Assembly: GCF_024623325.1 (NCBI RefSeq)
Contig: NZ_JANJZD010000008.1
Location: forward strand, 152,635 to 216,634
Direction of reading: 5' to 3'
DNA: 64,000 nt
From: Acetatifactor muris
GTDB taxonomy: Bacteria; Bacillota; Clostridia; Lachnospirales; Lachnospiraceae
The stretch's first letter is position 1. Each line of letters opens with the position of its first letter. Made by a program: the position numbers and the translations under genes. The notes under the pieces are model-generated. The model did no database searches, was not told where the DNA came from, and saw only the letters and a program-made list of their open reading frames with translations. Shown here piece after piece: positions 1 through 9,079 of the stretch.

Positions 1-60
1 CCCGATGATAGTAGCCACACGTCCAGACCCAACAGTCCTGCCACCCTCACGAGCTCTCGG
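1..60 (-). pseudogene. Displaced 3'-end fragment of tuf (EF-Tu C terminus)
   Basis: Read on the minus strand, these bases encode [16 protein letters not shown], the C-terminal strand of EF-Tu, matching the intact tuf that ends at 1858. All codon differences from the intact copy over the matching stretch are synonymous (for example GGT/GGC, ACA/ACT, ATT/ATC), so this is a real protein-coding tuf end and not a recent duplicate. There is no start codon: an in-frame stop lies about 19 codons upstream, and the frame runs out of the window at base 1. The best reading is an attachment-site duplicate left when an element integrated at the tuf 3' end. A second tuf copy truncated by the window edge is less likely, because the sequence before it is not tuf. 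Confidence 0.7.
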
Positions 61-299
61 AAATGAAATCTGAATGTTTTTACTGCGTTTTCCTGCTTGT
101 TTTTCTTTATATTATCCAATTTATCCCTACGTTTTTACTATTCTGAAAAATTTTAGAGCCAAAATAGAGCCAGTGGCAAAACACCGATTTTCTTCTTATC
201 CCCCCCTTATTACATGGTGTTAGAACCATGTCTTTTATATTAAAGGAAAATGTAATAAACATTCTATTCGTATACAAACTGAAATTCACTCCTTTCCTA
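61..299. other. Non-coding left end of the element
   Basis: No convincing gene. An open frame of 71 codons on the minus strand (107-322) has no ribosome binding site, overlaps the XRE gene and is rich in rare-looking codons. The stretch is AT-rich and holds the paired TAGAGCC motifs at 151-171. Confidence 0.5.
151..171 (+). repeat. Paired TAGAGCC motifs, left end
   Basis: TTTTAGAGCC (151-160) is followed directly by AAAATAGAGCC (161-171). The same two words occur in swapped order at 1697-1718, and an inverted copy (GGCTCTA) lies at 1842-1848 just before tuf. Repeats near both ends of an integrated element resemble arm-type integrase binding sites; this role is inferred. Confidence 0.5.
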
Positions 300-506
300 C
301 TAAAAATAAAATAGTTCTTCAAACTTTTTATCTAATGCGATACATAGTACCAGTGCCAATTTAGCCGTTGGGTTAAACTGTCCTGTTTCAATAGAACTAA
401 TCGTGTTACGAGATACACCAACCATTTCTGCCAGTTGACTTTGTGATAACTTCCTCTCTGCTCGTACTTCTTTGAGATGATTTTTTAATATAAGCTTATC
501 TTCCAA
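300..506 (-). CDS. Small XRE-family helix-turn-helix regulator
   Basis: A 68-residue protein consisting of one Cro/CI-type HTH domain (about residues 8-62), with the typical helix pattern LSQSQLAEMVGVSRNTISSIE and a short hydrophobic tail. Small stand-alone regulators of this type usually repress their own operon. The start is TTG at 506, preceded by AAGGTGG at a normal distance; no ATG is available in frame. It follows the membrane protein gene at 519-854 with 12 bases between them, so the two are very probably one transcript from the promoter at 901-929. The three palindromes in that promoter are its likely operators (inference). Confidence 0.85.
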   Translation of the reverse strand: MEDKLILKNHLKEVRAERKLSQSQLAEMVGVSRNTISSIETGQFNPTAKLALVLCIALDKKFEELFYF

Positions 507-518
507 ATCATCACCACC

Positions 519-854
519 TTATAAAATCGTAGATGACACAATCAAATCATAGATATGCCCTATAGAGCATGCAGATACAAATATCGTGTAAGCGATTGCC
601 ATCACAAGTTCATGCTTACGACGCAGTTTTATATATTTCACCCAAAATGTTGTCATATTTGCACTGAAAACAAGTGCCCAAATACCCCAATTTGTACCAC
701 CGCCGACAAATATCTGTACGACAAAAAAGATTGTTGCAAGAACCATCATTATTATGACTGCACTTGTACTTGCCTGTTTCAAAACTTCTTTCTCATAGAT
801 GTCCTTATTTCTATTTTCCGCTCTGCTTTTCTCCAATATCTCTTCCTTGTTCAT
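519..854 (-). CDS. Small three-helix membrane protein (DUF6442-like)
   Basis: A 111-residue protein with a charged N-terminal stretch (EEILEKSRAENRNKD) followed by about three hydrophobic segments (roughly residues 30-50, 55-70 and 85-107). ATG at 854 is chosen because AGGAGG lies just upstream; the longer open frame upstream runs through the promoter. It pairs with a downstream XRE regulator, a common arrangement in Firmicutes where the small membrane protein family (DUF6442 as I recall it) is co-transcribed with the HTH protein. Its function is unknown. It belongs to the mobile-element remnant and not to the ribosomal operon next to it. Confidence 0.7.
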   Translation of the reverse strand: MNKEEILEKSRAENRNKDIYEKEVLKQASTSAVIIMMVLATIFFVVQIFVGGGTNWGIWALVFSANMTTFWVKYIKLRRKHELVMAIAYTIFVSACSIGHIYDLIVSSTIL

Positions 855-877
855 ATAAAAACCTCCTACTAGAATTA

Positions 878-951
878 CCAAGTTTTCTTGGCGCATTTTC
901 ATAATAGCACTGCCAAGTTTTCTTGTCAATACTTTTACCAAGTTTTCTTGT
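878..951 (-). promoter_or_regulatory. Promoter with three CCAAG-TTTT-CTTGG operators
   Basis: On the minus strand TTGACA (924-929) and TATTAT (901-906) are separated by exactly 17 bases. Three copies of the palindrome CCAAGTTTTCTTGG/T lie at 878-891, 913-926 and 938-951: one just downstream of the -10, one in the spacer and one upstream of the -35. The first copy is a perfect palindrome. This is the layout of a repressor-controlled promoter, with the XRE protein of the same operon as the obvious candidate. Confidence 0.85.
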
Positions 952-1535
952 CAAAAATATGGGACTCGGTCTATGGTGTCACTCTGCTCCATGACCTTAT
1001 CCGTCAAGCGGCTAATCTGTTTCTGTTGTCCGTCCACTTTGACGGTCAGCTTCTTGCTTTGTTCTGCAAGCTGTACGCATTTGATAGTCAGATTTTTTAC
1101 CACTTCTTTCAATTTCTCCACAAGCGGTAAAGGCTTTTTATCACGATAAGCCTTTGTGCTCATCAATGCCCCCGGTTCTGCCAACTGCCATTTCACAGCT
1201 TCATCATAGGCGTGTATGTTGCGCTCCATGACTTCTTTTGACTGCACCATTTTATTGATTTCCTGCTGTAACTTTTTCTGCTGTTTCTCCAATTTTTCAT
1301 TTTCAGACAGCAACTTTTCTTTATCCTCTGTCAATTCTTCCGTCTGCTCTCTCAAAAGAAGATTTGTAACGAAAAGTTCTGATACTTCCTGCCGGATTGC
1401 TTCACCCTCTTTCCGTATCTGCTCCGTTTGCTGTCTTGCCGCTATCTGCTGATGAAGAATATTGGATAATTCCTCTTTACTGCCGGAGATTGTCTGTTCC
1501 AGTTCCGCAACTTCTTTCTGTCGCTCCTTACGCCA
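951..1535 (-). pseudogene. C-terminal coiled-coil fragment of a plasmid-type (MobV-like) relaxase
   Basis: On the minus strand the frame from about 1535 encodes a long, charged coiled coil (KERQKEVAELEQT..., many E/K/Q heptads), ending at TGA 951-953. Such tails are typical of Mob/Pre plasmid recombination proteins, which nick DNA at oriT for mobilization. The N-terminal catalytic domain with its metal-binding histidines is missing. Upstream of about 1535 the frame continues only as hydrophobic sequence antisense to another gene remnant, so the gene is broken at a deletion junction. The assignment to MobV rests on the coiled-coil style and context, not on a catalytic motif. Confidence 0.5.
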
Positions 1536-1697
1536 AAGGATATGTTTGATATTTGGAAAAAACAGAAAATTACTGATTACTCCACCTTGCCAGTGACAAA
1601 GAAAATGTATGAAGAAATAGACAATGCTACAAGAATGAAACTCCGAAATGAACATTTGGAGCGGCAATTTAAGAAAAGTCAGAATGACAGCGAATAA
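1533..1697 (+). pseudogene. 3' remnant of an unidentified element gene
   Basis: The plus strand has an open frame ending at TAA 1695-1697, with a natural-looking polar protein tail (ATG at 1542, then MFDIWKKQKITDY... to KKSQNDSE). It lies tail-on against the truncated relaxase at about 1535, as if two genes were fused by a deletion. No start with a ribosome binding site is present. I do not recognise the family. A C-terminal piece of an element protein such as an integrase is possible but unproven. Confidence 0.35.
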
Positions 1698-1718
1698 AAA
1701 TAGAGCCATTTTAGAGCC
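1697..1718 (+). repeat. Paired TAGAGCC motifs, right end
   Basis: AAAATAGAGCC (1697-1707) and ATTTTAGAGCC (1708-1718) repeat the words found at 151-171 in reversed order. A single inverted copy is at 1842-1848. Possible integrase arm sites at the tuf-proximal end of the element. Confidence 0.5.
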
Positions 1719-1790
1719 ACAAGCCATTCTCAATGAAATTCCGGCAAGTGGCTTTTCCTTTTGTTCGCTATTATTTTCAGGCATTAAGAA

Positions 1791-1824
1791 ACCGCAACCC
1801 CTTGATTTCTCAAGGAATTGCGGT
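1791..1824. terminator. Bidirectional intrinsic terminator between element and tuf
   Basis: ACCGCAA (1791-1797) pairs with TTGCGGT (1818-1824) and CCTTGA (1800-1805) with TCAAGG (1810-1815) around a TTTC loop, with a 2x2 internal mismatch. It is T-rich on the tuf-downstream side. It lies 34 bases after the tuf stop codon and probably ends the str operon transcript. Confidence 0.7.
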
Positions 1825-1857
1825 GCTTATTTTACTTATTTGGCTCTAATCACAAGA

Positions 1858-3045
1858 TTACTCAATGATTGTAGCCACACGACCAGAACCTACTGTACGA
1901 CCACCCTCACGGATAGCAAAAGTAAGTCCCTGCTCCATAGCAATAGGATGAATCAGCTCAATGCTCATCTCTACATTGTCGCCAGGCATGCACATCTCGG
2001 TTCCGGCAGGCAGGTTGCATACGCCGGTAACGTCGGTGGTTCTGAAATAGAACTGCGGACGATAGTTATTGAAGAAAGGTGTATGACGACCACCCTCGTC
2101 CTTGGTCAGAACGTATACCTGAGCGGTAAACTTTGTATGGCAGGTAACAGTACCGGGTTTGGAGAGAACCTGTCCTCTTTCGATTTCAGTTCTCTGAACA
2201 CCACGAAGCAGTGCACCGATGTTGTCGCCGGCCTGAGCCTGATCCAGCATCTTGCGGAACATCTCGATACCGGTTACAACTGTCTTTCTGGTCTCTTCCT
2301 TGATACCAACGATTTCAACTTCCTCATTCAGCTTCAGGGTACCACGCTCTACACGGCCGGTAGCAACAGTACCACGTCCGGTAATCGTGAATACGTCCTC
2401 AACAGGCATAAGGAAAGGCTTGTCTGTATCACGCTGAGGATCGGGAATATACTCGTCTACAGTGCTCATCAGCTCCATAACCTTGTCGCCCCACTCGCTG
2501 TTGGGATCTTCCAGAGCCTTCAGAGCGGAACCCTTGATGATAGGGCAATCTGTAAACTCATACTCTTCCAGCTGCTCGGTGATTTCCATCTCAACCAGCT
2601 CCAGCAGCTCGGGATCGTCTACCATATCGCACTTGTTCATGAACACTACGATATAGGGAACGCCTACCTGACGGGACAGAAGGATATGCTCCTTTGTCTG
2701 AGCCATAACGCCGTCGGTAGCAGCTACAACCAGGATAGCGCCGTCCATCTGAGCAGCACCGGTAATCATGTTCTTTACATAGTCAGCATGGCCCGGGCAG
2801 TCAACGTGTGCATAATGTCTGTTCTCGGTCTGATACTCTACGTGTGCGGTAGAAATGGTGATACCACGCTCTCTCTCTTCGGGAGCCTTATCGATATTCT
2901 CAAAATCCACCTTCTCATTACCGGAAACTCTCTCAGCCAGCACTTTGGTAATTGCAGCTGTCAGAGTTGTCTTACCATGGTCAACATGGCCAATGGTACC
3001 AATGTTACAATGGGGCTTAGTTCTCTCAAATTTAGCTTTTGCCAT
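1858..3045 (-). CDS. tuf: Translation elongation factor Tu
   Basis: EF-Tu, 395 aa, the GTPase that delivers aminoacyl-tRNA to the ribosomal A site. The G1 motif GHVDHGKT is at residues 19-26, the G3 motif DCPGHADY near 81-88 and NKCD near 136; domains II and III follow, ending in [14 protein letters not shown]. The length is that of a normal bacterial EF-Tu. ATG is preceded by AAGGAGG. It is the last gene of rpsL-rpsG-fusA-tuf but also has its own promoter in the 208-base gap after fusA. Its 3' end is the apparent target of the element at 1-1857; the protein end is intact, so integration restored the gene. Confidence 0.98.
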   Translation of the reverse strand: MAKAKFERTKPHCNIGTIGHVDHGKTTLTAAITKVLAERVSGNEKVDFENIDKAPEERERGITISTAHVEYQTENRHYAHVDCPGHADYVKNMITGAAQMDGAILVVAATDGVMAQTKEHILLSRQVGVPYIVVFMNKCDMVDDPELLELVEMEITEQLEEYEFTDCPIIKGSALKALEDPNSEWGDKVMELMSTVDEYIPDPQRDTDKPFLMPVEDVFTITGRGTVATGRVERGTLKLNEEVEIVGIKEETRKTVVTGIEMFRKMLDQAQAGDNIGALLRGVQRTEIERGQVLSKPGTVTCHTKFTAQVYVLTKDEGGRHTPFFNNYRPQFYFRTTDVTGVCNLPAGTEMCMPGDNVEMSIELIHPIAMEQGLTFAIREGGRTVGSGRVATIIE

Positions 3046-3181
3046 TATTAAAGTCCTCCTTCAATTAATGAAACTTTTTCATTACTTTCTTCTCGCCGAA
3101 GCGCATTCGCACACTTGGCGCTTTTATCTCGGCTGCCTCTGATTATAGCTCTTAAATAGCAGGAATCTGAACCTGACTCCT

Positions 3182-3210
3182 ATTATAGTAAATAATCAGA
3201 GGATTTTCAA
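3182..3210 (-). promoter_or_regulatory. tuf promoter
   Basis: TTGAAA (3205-3210, minus strand), a 17-base spacer and TATAAT (3182-3187) lie directly behind the fusA stop codon. This gives tuf an independent transcript with a leader of about 130 bases, in keeping with the high demand for EF-Tu. Confidence 0.8.
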
Positions 3211-3253
3211 GTCATTTTTTACAATTACAGCCAGTTTTTGGGATAAAAATGGC

Positions 3254-5416
3254 TTACTTTGCCTTTGCAGCCAGAACCTTCTCCTGTACGTTCTTCGGCA
3301 CCTGTTCGTATTTCTCAAAGAACATGGAATAGTTACCGCGGCCCTGGGTCTTGGAGCGCAGGTCAGTGGAATAACCGAACATTTCGGCAAGGGGTACAAA
3401 CGCGCGTACCATTTTGCCTCCGCCGATATCATCCATGCCTTCCACACGTCCGCGGCGGGAATTCAGGTCGCCGATGACGTCTCCCATATATTCTTCCGGC
3501 ATGGTCACTTCCACCTTCATGATGGGCTCCAGAAGTACCGGATTGGCCTTCTGCATGGCCTCTTTAAAGGCCATGGAACCTGCGATATGGAATGCCAGCT
3601 CCGAAGAGTCAACCTCGTGATAGGAACCGTCATATACATTCGCATGGATGCCCAATACAGGGAATCCACCCAGGATACCGGCCTGTGCCGCTTCCCGGAT
3701 TCCGTTGCCTACCGCAGGAATATATTCCTTGGGAATCGTACCACCCACTACAGTGCTCTCGAAGAGCAGTGTCGGAGGCTCGTTGATCAGGATATTCGCC
3801 TTGGCATCAAATTCGAACTTCACACAGTTCGCTTCCATAGGCTCAAATTTAACTTTACAATGTCCATACTGACCGCGGCCGCCGGACTGTCTTGCGTATT
3901 TGGAATCCACTTCCACTGCTTTGGTAAACGCTTCCTTGTAGGCAACCTGAGGTGCACCTACATTTGCCTCCACCTTGAACTCACGCAGCAGACGGTCCAC
4001 AATAATCTCCAGATGGAGCTCGCCCATACCGGCGATAATCGTCTGGCCTGTCTCCTGGTTGGTGTGTGCACGGAACGTCGGATCTTCCTCTGCCAGCTTT
4101 GCCAGCGCCTCGCCCATCTTGCCCTGACCGGCTTTTGTCTTCGGCTCGATGGCAAGTTCGATAACGGGCTCGGGGAATTCCATGGACTCCAGAATCACGG
4201 GATGCTGATCGTCACAGATGGTATCACCGGTGGTGGTAAGCTTAAAGCCCACAGCTGCAGCGATATCGCCCGAGTAAACCTTATCCAGCTCCGCACGCTT
4301 GTTGGCATGCATCTGCAGGATACGTCCCACACGCTCTTTTTTATCCTTTGTCGCATTCAATACATAGGAACCGGAATTCATGGTTCCGGAATATACGCGG
4401 AAGAATGCAAGCTTTCCTACAAAAGGATCCGTCATAATCTTGAAAGCCAGAGCGGAGAACGGTTCATCATCCGATGAATGTCTCACGATTTCATTGCCTT
4501 CCAGATCAGTTCCCTTAATGGGCGGAATATCGGTGGGCGCCGGCATATACTCCAGGATTGCATCCAGCAGCTTCTGCACTCCCTTATTGCGGTATGCTGA
4601 CCCGCAGCACACCGGAATTGCCGTACATTCGCAGGTCGCCTTGCGCAGAGCCTTCTTCATGTCTTCCACGGACGGCTCTTCACCTTCCAGATAGATCATC
4701 GTCAAATCATCGTCCAGTTCGCAGACCTTCTCTACCAGTTCCGAACGATACAGCTCCGCGTCATCAGCCATTTCTCCCAGGTCATCAGTTACGGTGATAT
4801 CATCGCCCTTATCATCATTATAGATATAAGCCTTCATCTCAAACAGATCAATGATACCCTTAAAATCTTCTTCCTTACCGATGGGCAGCTGGGTGATAAT
4901 GGCATTTTTGCCCAGTCTGTTCCGAATCTGCTCCACCGCTCCATAGAAGTCCGCACCCATGATATCCATCTTGTTGATAAATGCCATACGGGGTACATTG
5001 TAAGTGTCGGCCTGACGCCATACATTTTCGGACTGAGGCTCAACACCGCCCTTTGCACAGAAAACGCCCACTGCGCCGTCCAGTACACGAAGAGAACGCT
5101 CTACTTCCACAGTAAAGTCAACGTGTCCGGGTGTATCAATGATATTGATACGGTGTTCCAGCGCGCCCGGCATGGCTTTGGTTTCCTTTTCCAATGTCCA
5201 ATGGCAGGTTGTAGCCGCTGATGTGATGGTGATACCTCTCTCCTGCTCCTGCTCCATCCAGTCCATGGTAGCAGTGCCTTCATGAGTGTCACCGATCTTG
5301 TAATTGACACCAGTATAATACAGAATACGCTCAGTCAATGTGGTCTTGCCAGCGTCGATATGAGCCATAATTCCGATATTCCTGGTTCTCTCTAACGGAT
5401 ATTCTCTTCCAGCCAA
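3254..5416 (-). CDS. fusA: Translation elongation factor G
   Basis: EF-G, 720 aa, the GTPase that drives translocation on the ribosome and, with RRF, recycling. The N-terminal G domain has AHIDAGKTT (residues 18-26), DTPGHVDF near 95 and NKMD near 150, followed by domains II-V ending in KVLAAKAK. The length is slightly above the usual 690-705 aa, through short insertions in the G' region ([14 protein letters not shown]). The start is TTG at 5416, placed behind a strong AAGGAGG; no in-frame ATG is closer. It lies 45 bases after rpsG in the str operon. Confidence 0.97.
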   Translation of the reverse strand: MAGREYPLERTRNIGIMAHIDAGKTTLTERILYYTGVNYKIGDTHEGTATMDWMEQEQERGITITSAATTCHWTLEKETKAMPGALEHRINIIDTPGHVDFTVEVERSLRVLDGAVGVFCAKGGVEPQSENVWRQADTYNVPRMAFINKMDIMGADFYGAVEQIRNRLGKNAIITQLPIGKEEDFKGIIDLFEMKAYIYNDDKGDDITVTDDLGEMADDAELYRSELVEKVCELDDDLTMIYLEGEEPSVEDMKKALRKATCECTAIPVCCGSAYRNKGVQKLLDAILEYMPAPTDIPPIKGTDLEGNEIVRHSSDDEPFSALAFKIMTDPFVGKLAFFRVYSGTMNSGSYVLNATKDKKERVGRILQMHANKRAELDKVYSGDIAAAVGFKLTTTGDTICDDQHPVILESMEFPEPVIELAIEPKTKAGQGKMGEALAKLAEEDPTFRAHTNQETGQTIIAGMGELHLEIIVDRLLREFKVEANVGAPQVAYKEAFTKAVEVDSKYARQSGGRGQYGHCKVKFEPMEANCVKFEFDAKANILINEPPTLLFESTVVGGTIPKEYIPAVGNGIREAAQAGILGGFPVLGIHANVYDGSYHEVDSSELAFHIAGSMAFKEAMQKANPVLLEPIMKVEVTMPEEYMGDVIGDLNSRRGRVEGMDDIGGGKMVRAFVPLAEMFGYSTDLRSKTQGRGNYSMFFEKYEQVPKNVQEKVLAAKAK

Positions 5417-5461
5417 GATTTTTTCCTCCTTATTATTCAGTACAAAGAAAATATGCAGGGA

Positions 5462-5980
<519 letters not shown>

Positions 5981-6174
5981 TTACACCTGTGCGTCTCACC
6001 GCACTTCAATAGATCATCGGTACTCACATGTGTTTCCCCAAGTGTTCGCGCTGTTTATCTGTTCATTGAGAGTAAAAGACAACTTCCTTTATTCTTATCT
6101 AACAGAATTCCAACACTTTCTTAGTTCGTTTTGTGGACCAAAGATGACGCCTTACTTCGCAGGAAATAATGAAA

Positions 6175-6597
6175 TTATTTCTTAGCTGCCTTGGGTTTCT
6201 TTGCGCCGTACTTGGAACGGGCCTGCTTTCTGTTGGCAACGCCTGCCGTATCAAGTGTACCACGGATAATGTGATATCTTGTACCGGGCAAGTCCTTTAC
6301 CCTGCCGCCGCGAACCAGGACAACGCTGTGCTCCTGCAGGTTGTGTCCTTCTCCGGGAATGTAGCTTGTAACCTCGATTCCGTTGGAAAGACGTACTCTG
6401 GCAACCTTCCTGAGCGCCGAGTTAGGCTTCTTGGGAGTTAATGTCTTAACGACAGTACACACACCGCGCTTCTGAGGAGCAGATGCATCCGTAGCCTTCT
6501 TGTGAAGAGAGTTGTACCCTTTCTGCAAGGCAGGTGCAGTCGACTTCTTTACAGAAACCTGACGTCCTTTTCTTACTAACTGGTTAAATGTTGGCAT
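6175..6597 (-). CDS. rpsL: Ribosomal protein uS12
   Basis: S12, 140 aa, a decoding-centre protein of the 30S subunit. The diagnostic stretch [11 protein letters not shown] is intact, including both lysines of the KKPNS loop, as is the GRVKDLPG loop; the usual streptomycin-resistance positions are therefore wild type. It is first in rpsL-rpsG-fusA-tuf, and a consensus promoter lies upstream. In many Clostridia rpoB and rpoC precede rpsL. Here a divergent gene lies upstream instead, so the str operon starts independently. Confidence 0.97.
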   Translation of the reverse strand: MPTFNQLVRKGRQVSVKKSTAPALQKGYNSLHKKATDASAPQKRGVCTVVKTLTPKKPNSALRKVARVRLSNGIEVTSYIPGEGHNLQEHSVVLVRGGRVKDLPGTRYHIIRGTLDTAGVANRKQARSKYGAKKPKAAKK

Positions 6598-6676
6598 TCT
6601 GTTTCACCTCTTTCTACTTTCTGAAATCTTGTCGTGTATACCGCTTAAATAAAAGCCTCCGCACACACGCTATATC

Positions 6677-6705
6677 ATTATAGCTACTCGCCGATATGTT
6701 GTCAA
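6677..6705 (-). promoter_or_regulatory. str operon promoter
   Basis: A perfect consensus promoter on the minus strand: TTGACA (6700-6705), 17 bases, TATAAT (6677-6682). It gives a leader of about 70-75 bases before rpsL. Confidence 0.9.
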
Positions 6706-6760
6706 CTGTTTTTTACCTGATTATTTATCCTTTTTTTAGAATCATCTTATCTCCGTTTCA

Positions 6761-6790
6761 TTGACAAGTCCTGTGGGTTGGTATTATGAT
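6761..6790 (+). promoter_or_regulatory. Promoter of the divergent membrane protein gene
   Basis: TTGACA (6761-6766), an 18-base spacer and TATGAT (6785-6790), pointing to the gene at 6875. It lies back to back with the str promoter. Confidence 0.65.
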
Positions 6791-6874
6791 ACTAACAGTT
6801 TATATTTCATACCATTCATAATAAAATTGCAAAGCTGACAGCAAATCTGCAGCCATTGAAAGGAGATACTACTC

Positions 6875-7630
6875 ATGCCGGTAATGGATGAATTCAGAGA
6901 GGAAAGAGAAGCACTGAAGCACGGAACCCTGAAGCAGAAGATTTCCTATTTCTTCTGTTATTATAAATGGCATGTCATCATCACCATTGCCCTTATTGCC
7001 TTTGCCGTTTCCATGGCCCATCAGATACTGACCCAGAAGGAAAATGCCTTCTTTGCGGCTTTCATCAATACGGTGGAGCTGGAGACCGCGGGAAATTTCG
7101 TTCAGGGCTTTACCGAATATGCCGGCATTGACATGAATGAGTTCGACGTTATGTTCGACACTGCCCTGCGTATCAACCCGGATCCCGCTTCCTATGATGA
7201 AAGCACCATTACTTCCACCCAGAAAGTCATGGTATATCTGGCCGCCCAGGAAATCGACATCCTTGCCGCGGGAGATACCGTCATGAATTCCTATGCCTAC
7301 AATGACAGCTTTTATGACCTGAGAGAAATCCTGACGGCAGAGCAGCTTGCTGAATATGAGCCGTATTTCTACTATATGGACAGAACCGTGGCTGAGGAGC
7401 GGAGCGAAATGGATTTCACCAGCGCCGATTACTCCTCCCTGCCGGCCTATCCGGACCCCAGGAATCCGGAAGCCATGAGCGACCCCATCCCTGTGGGTAT
7501 CTACCTTGACAGCGCGGACACCTTAAAGGAACATTATTATTTCCTGGATGAAAATGCGCTCGTTGCGGTAGCCGCCAATACCCGGCATCCGGAAACCGTC
7601 TCCAGATATCTTGAATACATTTTTCAGTGA
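6875..7630 (+). CDS. Membrane-anchored extracytoplasmic protein of unknown function
   Basis: A 251-residue protein with a short basic cytoplasmic head (EEREALKHGTLKQK), one transmembrane segment (about residues 33-52, WHVIITIALIAFAVSMAHQI) and a soluble outer domain of about 195 residues. The outer domain is rich in aromatic and acidic residues and contains phrases such as EIDILAAGDTVMNSYAYNDSF that resemble the ligand-binding fold of solute-binding proteins. No enzyme motif is seen. ATG at 6875 follows AAAGGAG. The gene is convergent with gatB and their stop codons overlap by 7 bases. I do not recognise a named family; similar single-pass proteins are frequent in Lachnospiraceae. Confidence 0.8.
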   Translation: MPVMDEFREEREALKHGTLKQKISYFFCYYKWHVIITIALIAFAVSMAHQILTQKENAFFAAFINTVELETAGNFVQGFTEYAGIDMNEFDVMFDTALRINPDPASYDESTITSTQKVMVYLAAQEIDILAAGDTVMNSYAYNDSFYDLREILTAEQLAEYEPYFYYMDRTVAEERSEMDFTSADYSSLPAYPDPRNPEAMSDPIPVGIYLDSADTLKEHYYFLDENALVAVAANTRHPETVSRYLEYIFQ

Positions 7631-9078
7631 AGCAGTTCCTTCAGCAGTCCGTTGACAGTGACAGGATCCGCCTTTCCCTTCATGGCCCTCATTGTCTGAC
7701 CTACCAGATAACCGACAGCTCTCTCCTTACCGCCGCGATAATCCTCCACGGACTGTGGATTCGCGGCGATGACTTTTTCCACTGCCTTCCGGAGAGCTTC
7801 TCTGTCATCTACCATTTTCAGGCCATGTTCTTCCACATACTGCTCCGGGTCCACATCCTTGTCAAACAGTTTCTCAAACACGGCTTTTGCCACCGTGGAA
7901 TTGATAGCTTTCCTCTCTGTCAGCGCAATCAGCTTCGCCAGATTTTCCGGGGAAAAGCGGATGTCATCCGGATCCAGTTCCTTTTCCTTTAAAAGTCTCA
8001 GAGTCTCCCCCATCAGCCAGTTGGATACTTTCTTCGGCGGCACTCCCAAAGCCACAGTCGCTTCAAACAAATCCGCCATATGCTTTGAACCGGTGATAAT
8101 TTCAATATCATAGTCAGGAATGTCAAACTCTGACTTATATCGCTCCATTTTCTCTGTGCGCAGTTCCGGCTGCCTGGAACGGATCTCCTCCAGAAACCCG
8201 TCGTCTATGCTGACCGGCGGCAAATCCGGATCCGGGAAATACCGGTAATCCTGTGCGTCCTCTTTGGAGCGCATGGGAAAGGAGATTTCCTTCGCTTCGT
8301 CCCAGCGCCTTGTCTCCTGTACCACAGTTCCTCCTGATTCCAGCAGGTCTGTCTGGCGCTCCCGCTCCCTTTCAATGGCCCGGGCAACAGACCGGAAAGA
8401 GTTCAGATTCTTCATCTCCGTACGAGTGCCGAATCTGTCCGTCCCCCTCTCACGAACCGACAGATTCACATCGACTCTCATAGACCCTTCCTGCATCTTG
8501 CAGTCGCTGGCCCCCAGGTACTGAATCATCAGACGCAGTTTCTCCAGAAAGGCAATCACCTCTTCCGCGCTGCGCATATCAGGCTCTGAAACAATCTCAA
8601 TCAGAGGTACGCCGGACCGATTATAATCTATCAGCGTACAGTCCTCCTCTTCGTCATGAATCAGCTTACCTGCATCCTCTTCCATGTGAATCTCATGTAT
8701 CCCGATTCTCTTTTTCCCGGGCATGCCGCCCTCGGATTCTGCCTTGGTATCAATCTCCACATAGCCATCTCTGCACACAGGCAGATACAGCTGAGAAATC
8801 TGATAATTCTGCGGATTGTCCGGATAGAAATAATTCTTTCGGTCAAATTTGCAGTATCGGGTGATGCTGCAGTTCGCAGCCAGCCCCACCGCAACCGCAT
8901 ATTCCAGCACCTTCCTGTTCAGAACGGGAAGCGTACCCGGCATTCCGGTGCACACCGGGCAGGTATGGGAATTGGGCCTGCCCCCGAAAGCAGTGGAGCA
9001 TCCGCAGAAGATTTTAGTCCTGGTGGCCAGCTCCACATGGACCTCCAGTCCGATGACCGTCTCATAGATTTTTGCCAT
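7624..9078 (-). CDS. gatB: Asp-tRNA(Asn)/Glu-tRNA(Gln) amidotransferase subunit B
   Basis: GatB, 484 aa, binds misacylated Glu-tRNA(Gln) or Asp-tRNA(Asn) and phosphorylates the side chain so that it can be amidated. The N-terminal cradle domain has YETVIGLEVHVEL at the start, the CxC...CPVC zinc-type cysteines (CGCS, CPVC, residues about 25-45) and the DYNRSGVPLIEIVSEPD signature. The C-terminal helical and YqeY-like tRNA-binding domain ends in VNGLLKELLH. The gene starts one base after the gatA stop and is the last gene of gatC-gatA-gatB. Its presence suggests that the organism makes Gln-tRNA (and perhaps Asn-tRNA) by the indirect route. Confidence 0.97.
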   Translation of the reverse strand: MAKIYETVIGLEVHVELATRTKIFCGCSTAFGGRPNSHTCPVCTGMPGTLPVLNRKVLEYAVAVGLAANCSITRYCKFDRKNYFYPDNPQNYQISQLYLPVCRDGYVEIDTKAESEGGMPGKKRIGIHEIHMEEDAGKLIHDEEEDCTLIDYNRSGVPLIEIVSEPDMRSAEEVIAFLEKLRLMIQYLGASDCKMQEGSMRVDVNLSVRERGTDRFGTRTEMKNLNSFRSVARAIERERERQTDLLESGGTVVQETRRWDEAKEISFPMRSKEDAQDYRYFPDPDLPPVSIDDGFLEEIRSRQPELRTEKMERYKSEFDIPDYDIEIITGSKHMADLFEATVALGVPPKKVSNWLMGETLRLLKEKELDPDDIRFSPENLAKLIALTERKAINSTVAKAVFEKLFDKDVDPEQYVEEHGLKMVDDREALRKAVEKVIAANPQSVEDYRGGKERAVGYLVGQTMRAMKGKADPVTVNGLLKELLH

Positions 9079-9079
9079 T

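Noticed and set aside
107..322. A 71-codon minus-strand frame in the element
   Set aside because: No ribosome binding site, overlaps the XRE gene end and has no recognisable features.
1648..3051. A 467-codon open frame antisense to tuf
   Set aside because: Biased codon use in the highly expressed tuf gene removes stops on the other strand; the product resembles no protein.
6175..6597. Possible streptomycin-resistance change in S12
   Set aside because: Both key loops (KKPNS and RVKDLPG) are wild type.
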